From assembly GCA_947463755.1 (NCBI GenBank), contig CANHUK010000034.1, positions 1-9,622 of the forward strand: a DNA stretch of 9,622 nt. The letters run 5' to 3'. The notes under the pieces are model-generated. The model worked only from the letters and a program-made list of their open reading frames with translations. It had not been told where the DNA came from and did no database searches. The translations under genes were made by a program, and so were the position numbers. This DNA is from Chitinophagaceae bacterium (GTDB lineage Bacteria; Bacteroidota; Bacteroidia; Chitinophagales; Chitinophagaceae). This document shows, one piece after another, positions 1 to 7,682 of this stretch. The stretch's first letter is position 1, and every line of letters begins with the position of its first letter.

Positions 1-1
1 A

Positions 2-58
2 GATCGTGATCGTGGTCGGCGGAGCCGCCGCCGTTCGCGCGCGTGGAAAAAAAACTGA
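2..58 (+). CDS. 3' end of an upstream gene, arginine-rich tail (partial)
   Basis: An open frame enters from the left edge and ends at TGA 56-58. It reads as a short basic tail, DRDRGRRSRRRSRAWKKN. Such tails occur on RNA-binding proteins such as DEAD-box helicases and pseudouridine synthases, but 18 residues do not identify a family. The stop overlaps the next gene's ATG by one base (TGATG), a usual arrangement for translationally coupled genes. A second frame (3-71, reading IVIVVGGAAAVRARGKKTDEDE) is also open and ends 8 nt inside the next gene, so the frame choice is uncertain. I prefer the first because its GAT-CGT repeats look like a low-complexity Asp-Arg tail. Confidence 0.35.
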   Translation, partial: DRDRGRRSRRRSRAWKKN

Positions 59-1320
59 TGAAGATGAGTGAACATATCATCCAAACGGATATCTGCATCG
101 TGGGCGCAGGACCCGGCGGAGCTGCCACGGCGCTGCAGTTGGCCCGGCTGGGGATCCATTCCCTGGTGGTCGACAAGGCCGTCTTCCCGCGCGACAAGAT
201 CTGCGGCGATGGCCTGAGCGGTAAGGTATTCACCATCCTGAACCGTATTGACCCCGGGATCGGGGAGCGCTTGCGGACATTCGAGGGAAAGTCTGACAGC
301 TGGGGGGTGACCTTCGTGGCGCCTAACCGGATCGGGATGGACATCCCGCTGAAATTGGACTATGAACGGCACATGGATGCACCGGTCGGTTTTGTCAGCA
401 AGCGGATCGACTTCGACCATTTTCTGGTGGAAGAGCTTCGGCGCAGACCCGAGATCCGGCTGATGGAAGGCGTATCGATCGATGAATATGAGCGCCTGCC
501 GGAGGGCTGGCGTGTGAAAGGCAAAGGAGGCGGAGTTTGTATTGAGGCGAAACTCCTGATCGTTGCCAATGGGGCACATTCCTCCTTCGCCCGCAATATT
601 GCCGGACTGAAAATGCATCCCGATCATCACTGTGCGGGTGTTCGTGCCTATTACCGCGGGGTGCAGGGCATGCATCGCCACAATTTCATCGAACTGCATT
701 TTCTGAAAGGGGTGCTGCCCGGATATTTCTGGATCTTCCCGCTGCCGAACGGCGAGGCGAATGTCGGGCTGGGCATGTTGAGCAGTGCGATCTCCAAGGA
801 GCGGAAAGACCTTCGGGCGATGCTGGATCGGACGATCGCTGAGGATCCGGTCATGAAAGAGCGCTTCAAAGGGGCGGAAAGGATCGGCGGGATCAGCGGA
901 TATGGCCTGCCGCTGGGCAGCGAGCGTGTGAGGCTGTATGGCCATCATTATATGCTGGTGGGCGATGCCGGCCATTTGATCGATCCGTTCACCGGCGAAG
1001 GCATCGGAAACGCGCTCTACGCCGGGCATTATGCCGCCAAACATGTGGCCGCGGCCCTGTCGAAGGGCGGAGATCCGACGGATGAGCTGGCAGCATATGA
1101 AGCCGATGTTTATCGTGTGCTTGGTCCGGAGTTGAATATCAGCCACAAGTTGCAGCAAATGGTCAGATACCCCTGGCTCTTCAATTTCCTGATGCGCATC
1201 GGTGCGCGCAACCAGGAATTGCGGGAGTTGATGACCTGCATGTTCAATGATGTGGACCTGCGGCATCGGTTCCGCGATCCGCGATTCTATCTGCGCCTGT
1301 TGTTTGGAAGGGGTAAATGA
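58..1320 (+). CDS. Geranylgeranyl reductase family FAD-dependent oxidoreductase
   Basis: This is a 420-residue flavoprotein of the geranylgeranyl reductase / FixC group (p-hydroxybenzoate hydroxylase fold). Family members reduce isoprenoid chains or oxidise ring compounds using FAD and a reduced cofactor. Visible motifs are the N-terminal dinucleotide fold GAGPGG (16-21), with the ribose-binding acid at D39 and PRDKICGDGLSG at 44-55. The PGYFWIFPLP segment (221-230) is typical of this family. The second FAD motif, GDAGHLIDPFTGEGIGNAL, lies at 302-320. No membrane segment is evident. A GTG at 43 opens the same frame, but ATG 58 is preferred because it overlaps the upstream stop as TGATG; ATG 64 is a third option. 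The glycosyltransferase gene follows 48 nt downstream. Substrate is unknown: menaquinone or polar-lipid isoprenoids, carotenoids or pigments are all possible. Confidence 0.88.
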   Translation: MKMSEHIIQTDICIVGAGPGGAATALQLARLGIHSLVVDKAVFPRDKICGDGLSGKVFTILNRIDPGIGERLRTFEGKSDSWGVTFVAPNRIGMDIPLKLDYERHMDAPVGFVSKRIDFDHFLVEELRRRPEIRLMEGVSIDEYERLPEGWRVKGKGGGVCIEAKLLIVANGAHSSFARNIAGLKMHPDHHCAGVRAYYRGVQGMHRHNFIELHFLKGVLPGYFWIFPLPNGEANVGLGMLSSAISKERKDLRAMLDRTIAEDPVMKERFKGAERIGGISGYGLPLGSERVRLYGHHYMLVGDAGHLIDPFTGEGIGNALYAGHYAAKHVAAALSKGGDPTDELAAYEADVYRVLGPELNISHKLQQMVRYPWLFNFLMRIGARNQELRELMTCMFNDVDLRHRFRDPRFYLRLLFGRGK

Positions 1321-1368
1321 TCCGTTCCGTAGACTCGGCATGCCCTCAAATGACTTATTTTCGCGGTC

Positions 1369-2487
1369 ATGTTCCCATCCCCCGGACTGATACTGGTGGC
1401 GTTGCTGGGTGTGGTCACCCTGGTCCAACTGGTTTATCTGCTTTATTTCTTCAGGCGGCTCGCCTTCTACCAGGCGCCGGAGCGGGAGATCACCCGCCAG
1501 CAGGCTGTTTCTGTGATCATATGTACCCGTGACGAGGCCGATAACCTGACGCGTAACCTGCCGGGTGTTCTCGTACAGAAGTATGCCAGTACGCATGAAG
1601 TGATCGTGGTAAATGACAATTCAGTCGATGAAACCACTTATCTGCTGGAAGGCTTGCACAAGGAGTTCCGGCATCTCAGGCCGATCGAACTCGTTCAGGA
1701 AGCGATGCATATCCCCGGAAAAAAATATCCGCTTTCCGTGGGCATCAAATCGGCCCGGCATGAGATATTATTGCTCACGGACGCCGATTGTGTTCCGGTG
1801 TCCGACCAGTGGATCCAGAAGATGCAGGAACCATATGATGAGGGTGTGGAGATCGTGCTGGGATATGGCGCCTATCAGAAGCGAAAGGGCTTTCTGAACC
1901 GGTTGATCCGTTTTGAGACCTTCCATACCGCCCTTCAATATCTGTCTTACGCCCTGGCAGGCATTCCGTACATGGGTGTGGGCAGAAACTTATCGTATCG
2001 CAGAGAATTGTTCTTCAAGTACAAGGGATTTTCGAGCCACAATCATATTCCGGGAGGTGATGACGACCTGTTCATCAACGCGGCGGCCCATCGGGGCAAT
2101 ACGACGATCATGATCGATCCGGATTCATTCACCCTGTCCAGGCCAAAAACAACCTTTCGGGCGTGGATGCGGCAGAAATACAGGCATTACAGTACCGGCA
2201 AGCACTACCGCCCACTGCACCGCTGGCTGCTTGGCACCTATTCCCTGACCCATTTCCTATGCTATCCGCTGTTGATCGCTGCGGCACTGCTGGGCGATGC
2301 ACGTATTGCATTTGGCTTGTTTGGACTCCGTATGGTAGTGCTGGCAGTCATCTATCATAAGTCCATGTCTAAACTCGGCGAACGGGATCTGTGGATCTGG
2401 TTCCCGCTGCTGGACATCTGGATGTTCCTGTATTACCTGATCTTCATGCCCACTTTATGGAAGCGTCCCAAGCAAAGCTGGAATTGA
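1369..2487 (+). CDS. Membrane-anchored family 2 glycosyltransferase
   Basis: This 372-residue protein transfers a sugar from a nucleotide donor at the inner face of the cytoplasmic membrane. It begins with a hydrophobic anchor (about 6-28). A GT-A fold follows: VSVIICTRDEADNL at 47-60, VNDNS at 81-85, the metal-binding DxD motif as TDADC (137-141), GGDDDLF at 229-235 (the usual place of the catalytic acid), and the basic WMRQKYRHY at 266-274, which matches the (Q/R)xxRW-type acceptor motif. Two or three further membrane segments follow (about 292-308, 313-329, 343-360). ATG 1369 is the only ordinary start after the in-frame stop at 1351-1353, and no Shine-Dalgarno site is visible. The 3' end overlaps rsmG. 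Lipid glycosylation or surface polysaccharide synthesis is likely, and the neighbouring flavoprotein hints at a lipid substrate, but the acceptor cannot be read from sequence. Confidence 0.87.
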   Translation: MFPSPGLILVALLGVVTLVQLVYLLYFFRRLAFYQAPEREITRQQAVSVIICTRDEADNLTRNLPGVLVQKYASTHEVIVVNDNSVDETTYLLEGLHKEFRHLRPIELVQEAMHIPGKKYPLSVGIKSARHEILLLTDADCVPVSDQWIQKMQEPYDEGVEIVLGYGAYQKRKGFLNRLIRFETFHTALQYLSYALAGIPYMGVGRNLSYRRELFFKYKGFSSHNHIPGGDDDLFINAAAHRGNTTIMIDPDSFTLSRPKTTFRAWMRQKYRHYSTGKHYRPLHRWLLGTYSLTHFLCYPLLIAAALLGDARIAFGLFGLRMVVLAVIYHKSMSKLGERDLWIWFPLLDIWMFLYYLIFMPTLWKRPKQSWN

Positions 2488-3104
2488 TCCTTCAATATTT
2501 CTCGGATTTCACAGATCGCCAGACCGATCAGTTCCGGATGCTGGAACCCTTGTATCGGGAATGGAATGAAAAGATCAATGTCATCTCGCGCAAGGATATC
2601 GACGCGCTGTACATGCGACATGTGCTGCATTCACTTTCCATTGCAGCCTGGGTCGATCTCAAGCCGGGCCTCGAAGTGATCGACATTGGCACAGGCGGGG
2701 GATTTCCGGGCATCCCGCTCGCGATTTTCTTTCCGGAGGTCGAGTTTCTGCTGGTAGACTCGATCGGTAAAAAACTGAAGGTGATCGAAGCGGTGGCCGA
2801 AGCCATTGAACTCAAAAACGTCAAGACCCGTCACACGCGGGCAGAAGATATTCGTGACCGGAAGTTCGACTTCGCCGTCAGTCGGGCGGTCGCCCCGCTG
2901 GCTGACCTCTGGCGGTGGGCAAAGCCTTTGTTGCGGAGTGAGCGTAAACTTGAGGAGTTCAAGAACGGCTTGATCTGTCTGAAGGGTGGCGACCTGGCGG
3001 CTGAGATCTCCGAAAGCAGGCTGAGGCCTCATATCATGCCGATCAAGGATCTGTTTCCCGAGGACGATTTCGCAGACAAATTTGTACTATATGCCCCTAT
3101 GTAA
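2457..3104 (+). CDS. rsmG: 16S rRNA (guanine527-N7)-methyltransferase RsmG
   Basis: RsmG (GidB) uses S-adenosylmethionine to methylate N7 of G527 in the 530 loop of 16S rRNA; loss in other bacteria gives low-level streptomycin resistance. The 215-residue product has the family's usual length. It shows the substrate-side helix NVISRKDIDALYMRHVLHSL (41-60), the SAM-binding loop DIGTGGGFPGIPLAI (76-90), LVDSIGKK (99-106), AVSRAVAPL (140-148) and GLICLKGG (171-178). The frame is open further upstream, to ATG 2391. However, the extra 22 residues lie inside the glycosyltransferase gene and resemble nothing in the family, so ATG 2457 is chosen. The resulting 31-nt overlap with the preceding gene suggests cotranscription and translational coupling. 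Confidence 0.95.
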   Translation: MEASQAKLELILQYFSDFTDRQTDQFRMLEPLYREWNEKINVISRKDIDALYMRHVLHSLSIAAWVDLKPGLEVIDIGTGGGFPGIPLAIFFPEVEFLLVDSIGKKLKVIEAVAEAIELKNVKTRHTRAEDIRDRKFDFAVSRAVAPLADLWRWAKPLLRSERKLEEFKNGLICLKGGDLAAEISESRLRPHIMPIKDLFPEDDFADKFVLYAPM

Positions 3105-3136
3105 ATAAGTAATCCGGAGCCTCCTGCAGCCTGCAA

Positions 3137-3263
3137 CCCTCCAAGAGTCGGGGACTCTCCAGAAGCCGGGGACTCTCCAAGAGTTGGGGACTCTCCAAGG
3201 GTTGGGGGACTCTCCAAGAGCCGGGAACTCTCCAAGACTTGGCAACTCTCCAAGCGTTAGGTA
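3137..3263. repeat. Tandem array of about seven 18-bp units
   Basis: Seven degenerate units of the form CTCTCCAAGAGTTGGGGA lie head to tail at about 3137, 3155, 3173, 3191, 3210, 3228 and 3246. Most are 18 bp; the fourth is 19 bp. CTCTCCA is constant in units 2-7 and the second half varies. Copies decay toward the right end. Single units contain small inverted repeats, such as CCAA-GAG-TTGG and ACTCT-CCA-AGAGT, so the transcript could form serial small hairpins. The array lies downstream of rsmG and upstream of the shared terminator, so it would sit in the 3' untranslated region of the rsmG transcript. No function is known to me. Confidence 0.85.
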
Positions 3264-3297
3264 ATTATGTTAAATAGGATGATATAAATAAGAACAG

Positions 3298-3327
3298 GCG
3301 CCCGTCGGACATAATGCCGGCGGGCGC
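3298..3327. terminator. Probable bidirectional rho-independent terminator
   Basis: GCGCCCGTCGG (3298-3308) pairs with CCGGCGGGCGC (3317-3327). This is an 11-bp GC-rich stem with one G-T wobble and an 8-base loop. On the plus strand TTGGTTTGTT follows; on the minus strand the stem is followed by CTGTTCTTATTTATA. The two genes flanking it, rsmG and the M1 peptidase, converge here, so one hairpin can serve both. Neither T tract is perfect. Confidence 0.75.
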
Positions 3328-3356
3328 TTGGTTTGTTAGATCGGAAGGATTGGTCG

Positions 3357-5276
3357 TTACCAGTTCAGTTCGAGCTTGTTGTTGCGACGTTCCATGTCAG
3401 CGGTGCGCTGCAGCGGGTCGATCTCGACCGATTTCAGGTCGGTGAGTTTGCGGTCGATGCTGATGGTGTAGAGCGGGTGTGTCCATTTCCAGGGGGTACC
3501 GACGGTGCGCTTGACACCCGGCTCTTCGTTGGTCTTACCCCCGAACATGAGGTATTGCGGGATATAAGCGATCTCGCGGCTGCCATCCTTGAACTGGAGG
3601 TCGAGGTCGACCGGCATCGGCATGGTACCGGCATTGCGAAGGCGGATGTTGGTCTTACCCTTTTCCTCCCACAAGCTGTCGATGGCGTAATCGATCGTCT
3701 TACTGGTATTCACGAAGAAGGTGCGGTACCAGTCAAGCTGAATGCCGCTCACATCTTCCGCCACCCGGATCAGATCCGCCGGATTCGGGTGCTTGTATTT
3801 CCAGCGATCGAAATATTCAAGCAGGATACGGTCGCGCACTTCTGCTCCGACGATGTATCCAAGTTGCTCCATAAATACCTCTCCCTTTGAATAGGCATTC
3901 GTGGAATATGCATAGTTCGAGGAATACTGGTCGGAATGGGTGGTGAGCGGTTCGTTGTGTTCGCTCTTCGCCAGGCGGATATAACTCTGGAAGGCGCCGA
4001 GGTGCGGATTCTTAAGCTTGCCGCCGCTGAGGAAATTGGCGACCCGCGACTCTCCATAACTCGTGAAACCCTCGTCCATCCAGGAATGAAGTGATTCGTT
4101 GGTACCGAGGATCATCTGGTACCAGCTGTGCATCCATTCGTGGATGGTAACGCCTTCTCCTGCACCCTTAAGCAGGGTGGCCATAGGGTATTCCATTCCG
4201 CCGTCGCCGCCCTGGATGAAAGAATATTGCTTGTATGGATATTTTCCGAAGGTCTTGTCCATGTACGGCAGTGCGCGTGATGCCAGGTCCAGCACACCTT
4301 CCCATTCCTTGCGGGATCTGTCGATGTAGCTGTCGAGGCTCGTCCTTTGTTTCATGCCTTCGGGCAATGCATTCCATTGTTTTTCCAGGTGCGTGCGACT
4401 GATCTTGTAGAAGGCGTGCAGCACCATTCCGTCGCGGACCTGTTTGCTGGCGTGGATGTAATCAGGATCGGCCGCCCACATGAAATCATGCACATTCGGT
4501 GCAACAAAGCGCCAGGTGAGTTTGGGAGATGCCGGACGTTTCACGGGTACGCCTGCTGTCTCGTAGCCATGACCGATCTCCTGTGGGTTCTGGAGATAGC
4601 CTGTTCCTCCGATGACATAACTGCTGTCGATCGTGATATTCACGGCGAAGTCGCCCCATACACCGTAGAATTCACGGGCGATGTAGGGCGTTGGGTGCCA
4701 GCCTTCGTAGTCGTATTCGCAGAGTTTCGGGTACCACTGGGCCATACTGAAGCGCACGCCTTCGGCATTGTCACGGCCGCTGCGACGGATCTGCACCGGT
4801 ACTTGCGCTTCGAAATCCAGGTCCAGAACCACTTTCGACCGCGGGAGCACCGGTTTATCGAGTATCACCTTCAGGATGGTCTCGTGCTCTTCGAGGCGCT
4901 GGGTCTTCCCGTTCAATTTCAGCGAGGTCACACGCTGATAGCCGATCTCATCGGGTTTCAATTTGGAGATGCGATCCCTCACGCGGGCATCCCAGTCGTT
5001 GCGTCCGCCGACCACTTTCTTGCCCAATTCGAGGCTGCGGGCATCCATCATGCTGCCGGGCTGGAAGGCATTCCAGTACAAATGAAAATACAGCACCTTG
5101 AGGGTGTCCGGGGAATTGTTCCAGTATTCCAGGTTCTGCTTTCCGCTGAATCGGTTGGCACCGGCGTCGACATCAACGTCCATCTTGTATTTGACACGTT
5201 GCTGCCAGCGATCGGTCTGTGCCTGCGTCAGGCTGCTGACCACAACGAAGCAGAGAAGAAAAAGCCGATTGTACAT
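3357..5276 (-). CDS. Exported M1 family zinc metallopeptidase
   Basis: This 639-residue aminopeptidase-like protein of the gluzincin M1 family probably trims peptides outside the cytoplasm. Residues 1-19 form a signal peptide (MYNRLFLLCFVVVSSLTQA), and no lipobox is seen. An N-terminal beta-sheet domain follows. The catalytic domain carries GGDGGMEYP (356-364), the counterpart of the GAMEN substrate motif, and the zinc site HEWMH (379-383) with the third ligand E402 exactly 18 residues later, in WMDEGFTSYGES. The likely transition-state tyrosine is Y462 in AYSKGEVFM. No C-terminal type IX secretion sorting domain is evident. The frame extends to a TTG at 5303, but ATG 5276 places the signal peptide at the N-terminus and is preferred. 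The gene lies 75 nt downstream of tgt, so cotranscription is possible. Its real substrate is unknown. Confidence 0.92.
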   Translation of the reverse strand: MYNRLFLLCFVVVSSLTQAQTDRWQQRVKYKMDVDVDAGANRFSGKQNLEYWNNSPDTLKVLYFHLYWNAFQPGSMMDARSLELGKKVVGGRNDWDARVRDRISKLKPDEIGYQRVTSLKLNGKTQRLEEHETILKVILDKPVLPRSKVVLDLDFEAQVPVQIRRSGRDNAEGVRFSMAQWYPKLCEYDYEGWHPTPYIAREFYGVWGDFAVNITIDSSYVIGGTGYLQNPQEIGHGYETAGVPVKRPASPKLTWRFVAPNVHDFMWAADPDYIHASKQVRDGMVLHAFYKISRTHLEKQWNALPEGMKQRTSLDSYIDRSRKEWEGVLDLASRALPYMDKTFGKYPYKQYSFIQGGDGGMEYPMATLLKGAGEGVTIHEWMHSWYQMILGTNESLHSWMDEGFTSYGESRVANFLSGGKLKNPHLGAFQSYIRLAKSEHNEPLTTHSDQYSSNYAYSTNAYSKGEVFMEQLGYIVGAEVRDRILLEYFDRWKYKHPNPADLIRVAEDVSGIQLDWYRTFFVNTSKTIDYAIDSLWEEKGKTNIRLRNAGTMPMPVDLDLQFKDGSREIAYIPQYLMFGGKTNEEPGVKRTVGTPWKWTHPLYTISIDRKLTDLKSVEIDPLQRTADMERRNNKLELNW

Positions 5277-5279
5277 GTG

Positions 5280-5311
5280 AAGGGGTTTGTATGCAAAATA
5301 CAAAAACCCTT
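5280..5311. promoter_or_regulatory. Imperfect palindrome at the M1 peptidase start
   Basis: On the plus strand AAGGG-G-TTTGTAT, a 5-base centre GCAAA, then ATACAAA-AA-CCCTT form a two-part inverted repeat (5 bp plus 7 bp, with a small asymmetric interior loop). It ends three bases before the peptidase ATG (5276, minus strand). As RNA it would put a hairpin against the start codon; as DNA it could be an operator. It has no T tract after it on the minus strand, so it is not a convincing terminator for tgt. Function is inferred only. Confidence 0.45.
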
Positions 5312-5351
5312 GATGCGCAGGGATGCTATGTTATGGAAGAAGGCAGTCGTG

Positions 5352-6491
5352 TCAGAGTCGCTGGCGGATGCGCGCGACGGTCTCTGTCTTCCAGGACGCG
5401 AAATCGCCGGCGATGATGTGCGCACGCGCTTCGCGCACCAACCAGAGATAGAAAGCCAGGTTCTGCACACTGGCGATCGTGTAGGCGAGGTATTCCTTTG
5501 CCTTGAACAGGTGCCGGAGATAGGATTTCGAGTAGTACTGACTGGTCTCACAGGGGATACCGGGATCGATCGGAGAGAAGTCGCGCTCCCATTTTTTATT
5601 GTCGATATTAATGACGCCCTCAGTGGTGAAGAGCATGGCATTGCGTCCGTTGCGGGTCGGCATCACGCAGTCGAACATATCCACCCCGACGGAAATACAT
5701 TCGAGAATATCCCAGGGGGTGCCGACGCCCATCAGGTATCGTGGCTTGTTCGACGGGAGATGCTGGCAACACAGATCCGTGAATTCGTAGATCATCGGCG
5801 TCGGTTCACCCACGCTGAGGCCGCCAATGGCGTTGCCGGGTGCGTCCTTGGATGCGATGTATTCGCAGGAGATCTTGCGCAGATCTGCGAACGTGCCGCC
5901 CTGTACAATCGGGAACAGATTCTGCGTATATGCATAACGGTTATCCGTATCTGAAAATCGTTGGATACAGCGGTCGAGCCAGCGGTGCGTGAGCTCCATC
6001 GACTTCTTCACGTATCCGTATTCCGACGGATAGGGCGGGCATTCGTCGAAGGCCATGATGATGTCTGCTCCGATGCTGCGCTGGATATCCATCACGGATT
6101 CCGGGGTGAAGAGATGCCGGGATCCGTCGATATGACTTTGGAAGACGACGCCCTCTTCGGTGATCTTCCGGCTGGCGGCCAGGGAGAAAACCTGATAACC
6201 ACCGCTGTCGGTGAGGATGGGGCGATCCCAGTGGTTGAAGCGGTGCAGCCCCCCGGCCTCTTCCAGGGTCTGCAGTCCGGGACGCAGATACAGGTGATAG
6301 GTATTCCCGAGGATGATCCGGGCATCGATTTCTTCCGCCAGCTGTCGCTGCGTCACGGCCTTCACGCTGCCGGCCGTGCCGACGGGCATGAAGATCGGAG
6401 TGGGGATGGCTCCGTGGTCGGTCTGGATGAGTCCGGCACGGGCGGAGGAGCCGTTATCGGTATGCTGAAGGTCGAAGCTGAGTCGGGGCAT
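5352..6491 (-). CDS. tgt: tRNA-guanine (queuine/preQ1) transglycosylase
   Basis: Tgt swaps guanine 34 in tRNAs for Asp, Asn, His and Tyr for preQ1, a step of queuosine synthesis in the cytoplasm. The 379-residue TIM-barrel protein has full family length. It shows the catalytic aspartate D95 in LTDSGGYQVFSL, DECPPYP (149-155), GGLSVGEP (223-230) with the valine usual in bacterial preQ1-using enzymes, and the nucleophile D274 in FDCVMPTRNGR. The oddity is the zinc site. Family members have CxCxxC plus a histidine 26 residues later; here the equivalent positions read I312, C314, S317 and Q343, so three of four ligands are gone while the surrounding sequence aligns without gaps. The catalytic residues remain. 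The ATG at 6491 starts at the usual N-terminus. The M1 peptidase gene follows after 75 nt; the LptF/G permease diverges upstream. Confidence 0.96.
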   Translation of the reverse strand: MPRLSFDLQHTDNGSSARAGLIQTDHGAIPTPIFMPVGTAGSVKAVTQRQLAEEIDARIILGNTYHLYLRPGLQTLEEAGGLHRFNHWDRPILTDSGGYQVFSLAASRKITEEGVVFQSHIDGSRHLFTPESVMDIQRSIGADIIMAFDECPPYPSEYGYVKKSMELTHRWLDRCIQRFSDTDNRYAYTQNLFPIVQGGTFADLRKISCEYIASKDAPGNAIGGLSVGEPTPMIYEFTDLCCQHLPSNKPRYLMGVGTPWDILECISVGVDMFDCVMPTRNGRNAMLFTTEGVINIDNKKWERDFSPIDPGIPCETSQYYSKSYLRHLFKAKEYLAYTIASVQNLAFYLWLVREARAHIIAGDFASWKTETVARIRQRL

Positions 6492-6570
6492 GGCCGCAAG
6501 TTACGTCAGCGCCGCGTTTTCGGGACGGGGAGCAGGCATGCAAGCGGATGAATGCGTAAATTCGCAGCAC
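6492..6570. promoter_or_regulatory. Divergent intergenic region between tgt and the permease gene
   Basis: These 79 bases separate two genes read in opposite directions, so both promoters should lie here or just inside the genes. TAAATTCG at 6557-6564 (plus strand) matches the Bacteroidota -7 box TAnnTTTG at all but one fixed base, but it is only six bases from the permease ATG and has no clear TTG partner upstream. On the minus strand I see no good box. Promoter positions are therefore not settled. Confidence 0.35.
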
Positions 6571-7653
6571 ATGAAGAAGCTCGACCGCTACATACTGCGC
6601 CAGTTCCTGTCGACCTTTTTCTTTTCGATCGTATTGCTGACGGTGATCTCGACGGTCATCGACCTAAGCGAGCGGACGGATGATTTCGCCCGTTCGGGCC
6701 TCTCCACCCGTCAGATCATAGAGCAGTACTATTTCGGATTCGTGCCTTATATCATGGCGATGCTCTTCCCGTTGTTCGTTTTCATCTCCGTGATCATGTT
6801 CACTTCGAAGATGGCGAACCGGACCGAATTTGTGGCGATCCTCGCCAGCGGCGTGAGCCTCCGTCGCATTTTGCGGCCCTATCTGCTCGGCGGTGTCCTG
6901 CTCGCCGGGATACTCTGGTGGGGCTACCTGGATCTGATCCCCCGGGCCAACGATATCCGCGCCACTTTCGACCTGAAATACCTGCGCACCGGACCCATGG
7001 CGCAGGGCCCATCCAATAGCTATTACATGCGGGTGGATTCCTTCTCTTACTGCGGCATCCGTTATTATGACACGGTGAGCAAGAACGGCGGTGGTTTCTT
7101 CATGGAAACGATCCGCGGCAACCGCATCTCGTACAATCTTCGGGCCGATAACATCATGTGGGATACGGCCAAGAAAGACTGGCGGCTCACAGGTGTCGTA
7201 GAGCGGAAGGTTGACAGCATGGGCGAACGGGTGGCCTATTATCCGGAAGTGCACCGGAGGTTCAGCTTCAGGCCGGCGGATCTGCGGAGGGATGATTTCA
7301 TGCAGGCAAGACTCACATCTCCGGAATTGCGACGTATGATCGAGCTGGAACAGCTGCGGGGATCGGAAACGGTGAAGGACCTGACCATGGAATATGCGAA
7401 ACGCACCTCGACTCCGGTGTCTGTGATCATCCTGACCCTGATCGGGGCGATCCTCGCCTGCCGGAAGATACGCGGCGGCAGCGGGATGCATCTGGCCTGG
7501 GGGATCGTCATATGCTCCGTTTTCATCCTGGCGGATCGCTTTTCGACCATCTTCTCCACCAAGGGAGACCTAAATCCCTATATCGCGGCCTGGATCCCGA
7601 ACATCATCTTTACCCTGGTCACAGGATGGCTGTACCGGCAGTCACCCAAATGA
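6571..7653 (+). CDS. LptF/LptG family (YjgP/YjgQ) lipopolysaccharide export permease
   Basis: This 360-residue inner-membrane protein belongs to the YjgP/YjgQ family. In its best-known form, LptF and LptG pair with the ATPase LptB to extract lipopolysaccharide and pass it to LptC and LptA. The layout matches: three membrane segments (about 12-31, 57-77, 102-122), a periplasmic beta-jellyroll region (about 125-275), and three more segments (about 282-299, 306-325, 337-354). The opening MKKLDRYILRQFLSTFFF and the coupling-helix segment TEFVAILASGVSLRRILRP (85-103) are typical. The frame opens upstream at 6490, but the extra 27 residues do not look like this family and overlap the tgt start, so ATG 6571 is chosen. 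Sequence alone does not say whether it acts as LptF or LptG. No lptA, lptB or lptC gene lies in the window. Confidence 0.9.
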   Translation: MKKLDRYILRQFLSTFFFSIVLLTVISTVIDLSERTDDFARSGLSTRQIIEQYYFGFVPYIMAMLFPLFVFISVIMFTSKMANRTEFVAILASGVSLRRILRPYLLGGVLLAGILWWGYLDLIPRANDIRATFDLKYLRTGPMAQGPSNSYYMRVDSFSYCGIRYYDTVSKNGGGFFMETIRGNRISYNLRADNIMWDTAKKDWRLTGVVERKVDSMGERVAYYPEVHRRFSFRPADLRRDDFMQARLTSPELRRMIELEQLRGSETVKDLTMEYAKRTSTPVSVIILTLIGAILACRKIRGGSGMHLAWGIVICSVFILADRFSTIFSTKGDLNPYIAAWIPNIIFTLVTGWLYRQSPK

Positions 7654-7682
7654 TGACTAAACACAACTTTAGCCATCAACTC

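Noticed and set aside
1317..1532. Small plus-strand frame whose ATG overlaps the flavoprotein stop
   Set aside because: The ATGA overlap is tempting, but the frame covers the N-terminal anchor and first motif of the glycosyltransferase in another phase and looks like no known protein.
3029..3253. Minus-strand 74-residue frame with GESPTLG-like repeats
   Set aside because: It is the 18-bp array read as protein. Its start lies in the array and its end overlaps rsmG, and one unit is 19 bp, which breaks the repeat phase.
3105..3356. Possible CRISPR array downstream of rsmG
   Set aside because: Units are contiguous 18-mers with no unique spacers, and there are no cas genes.
5281..5303. Possible -7 box TATTTTGC on the minus strand before the M1 gene
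   Set aside because: It is one base short of TAnnTTTG and has no TTG partner at a suitable distance; the palindrome explains the sequence better.
4347..5954. Plus-strand 535-residue open frame
   Set aside because: It runs antisense across the M1 peptidase and tgt, both of which have clear family motifs. Long antisense frames are common at this GC content.
6664..7491. Minus-strand 275-residue open frame
   Set aside because: It is antisense to the LptF/G permease and is rich in His, Pro and Arg with no recognisable domain.
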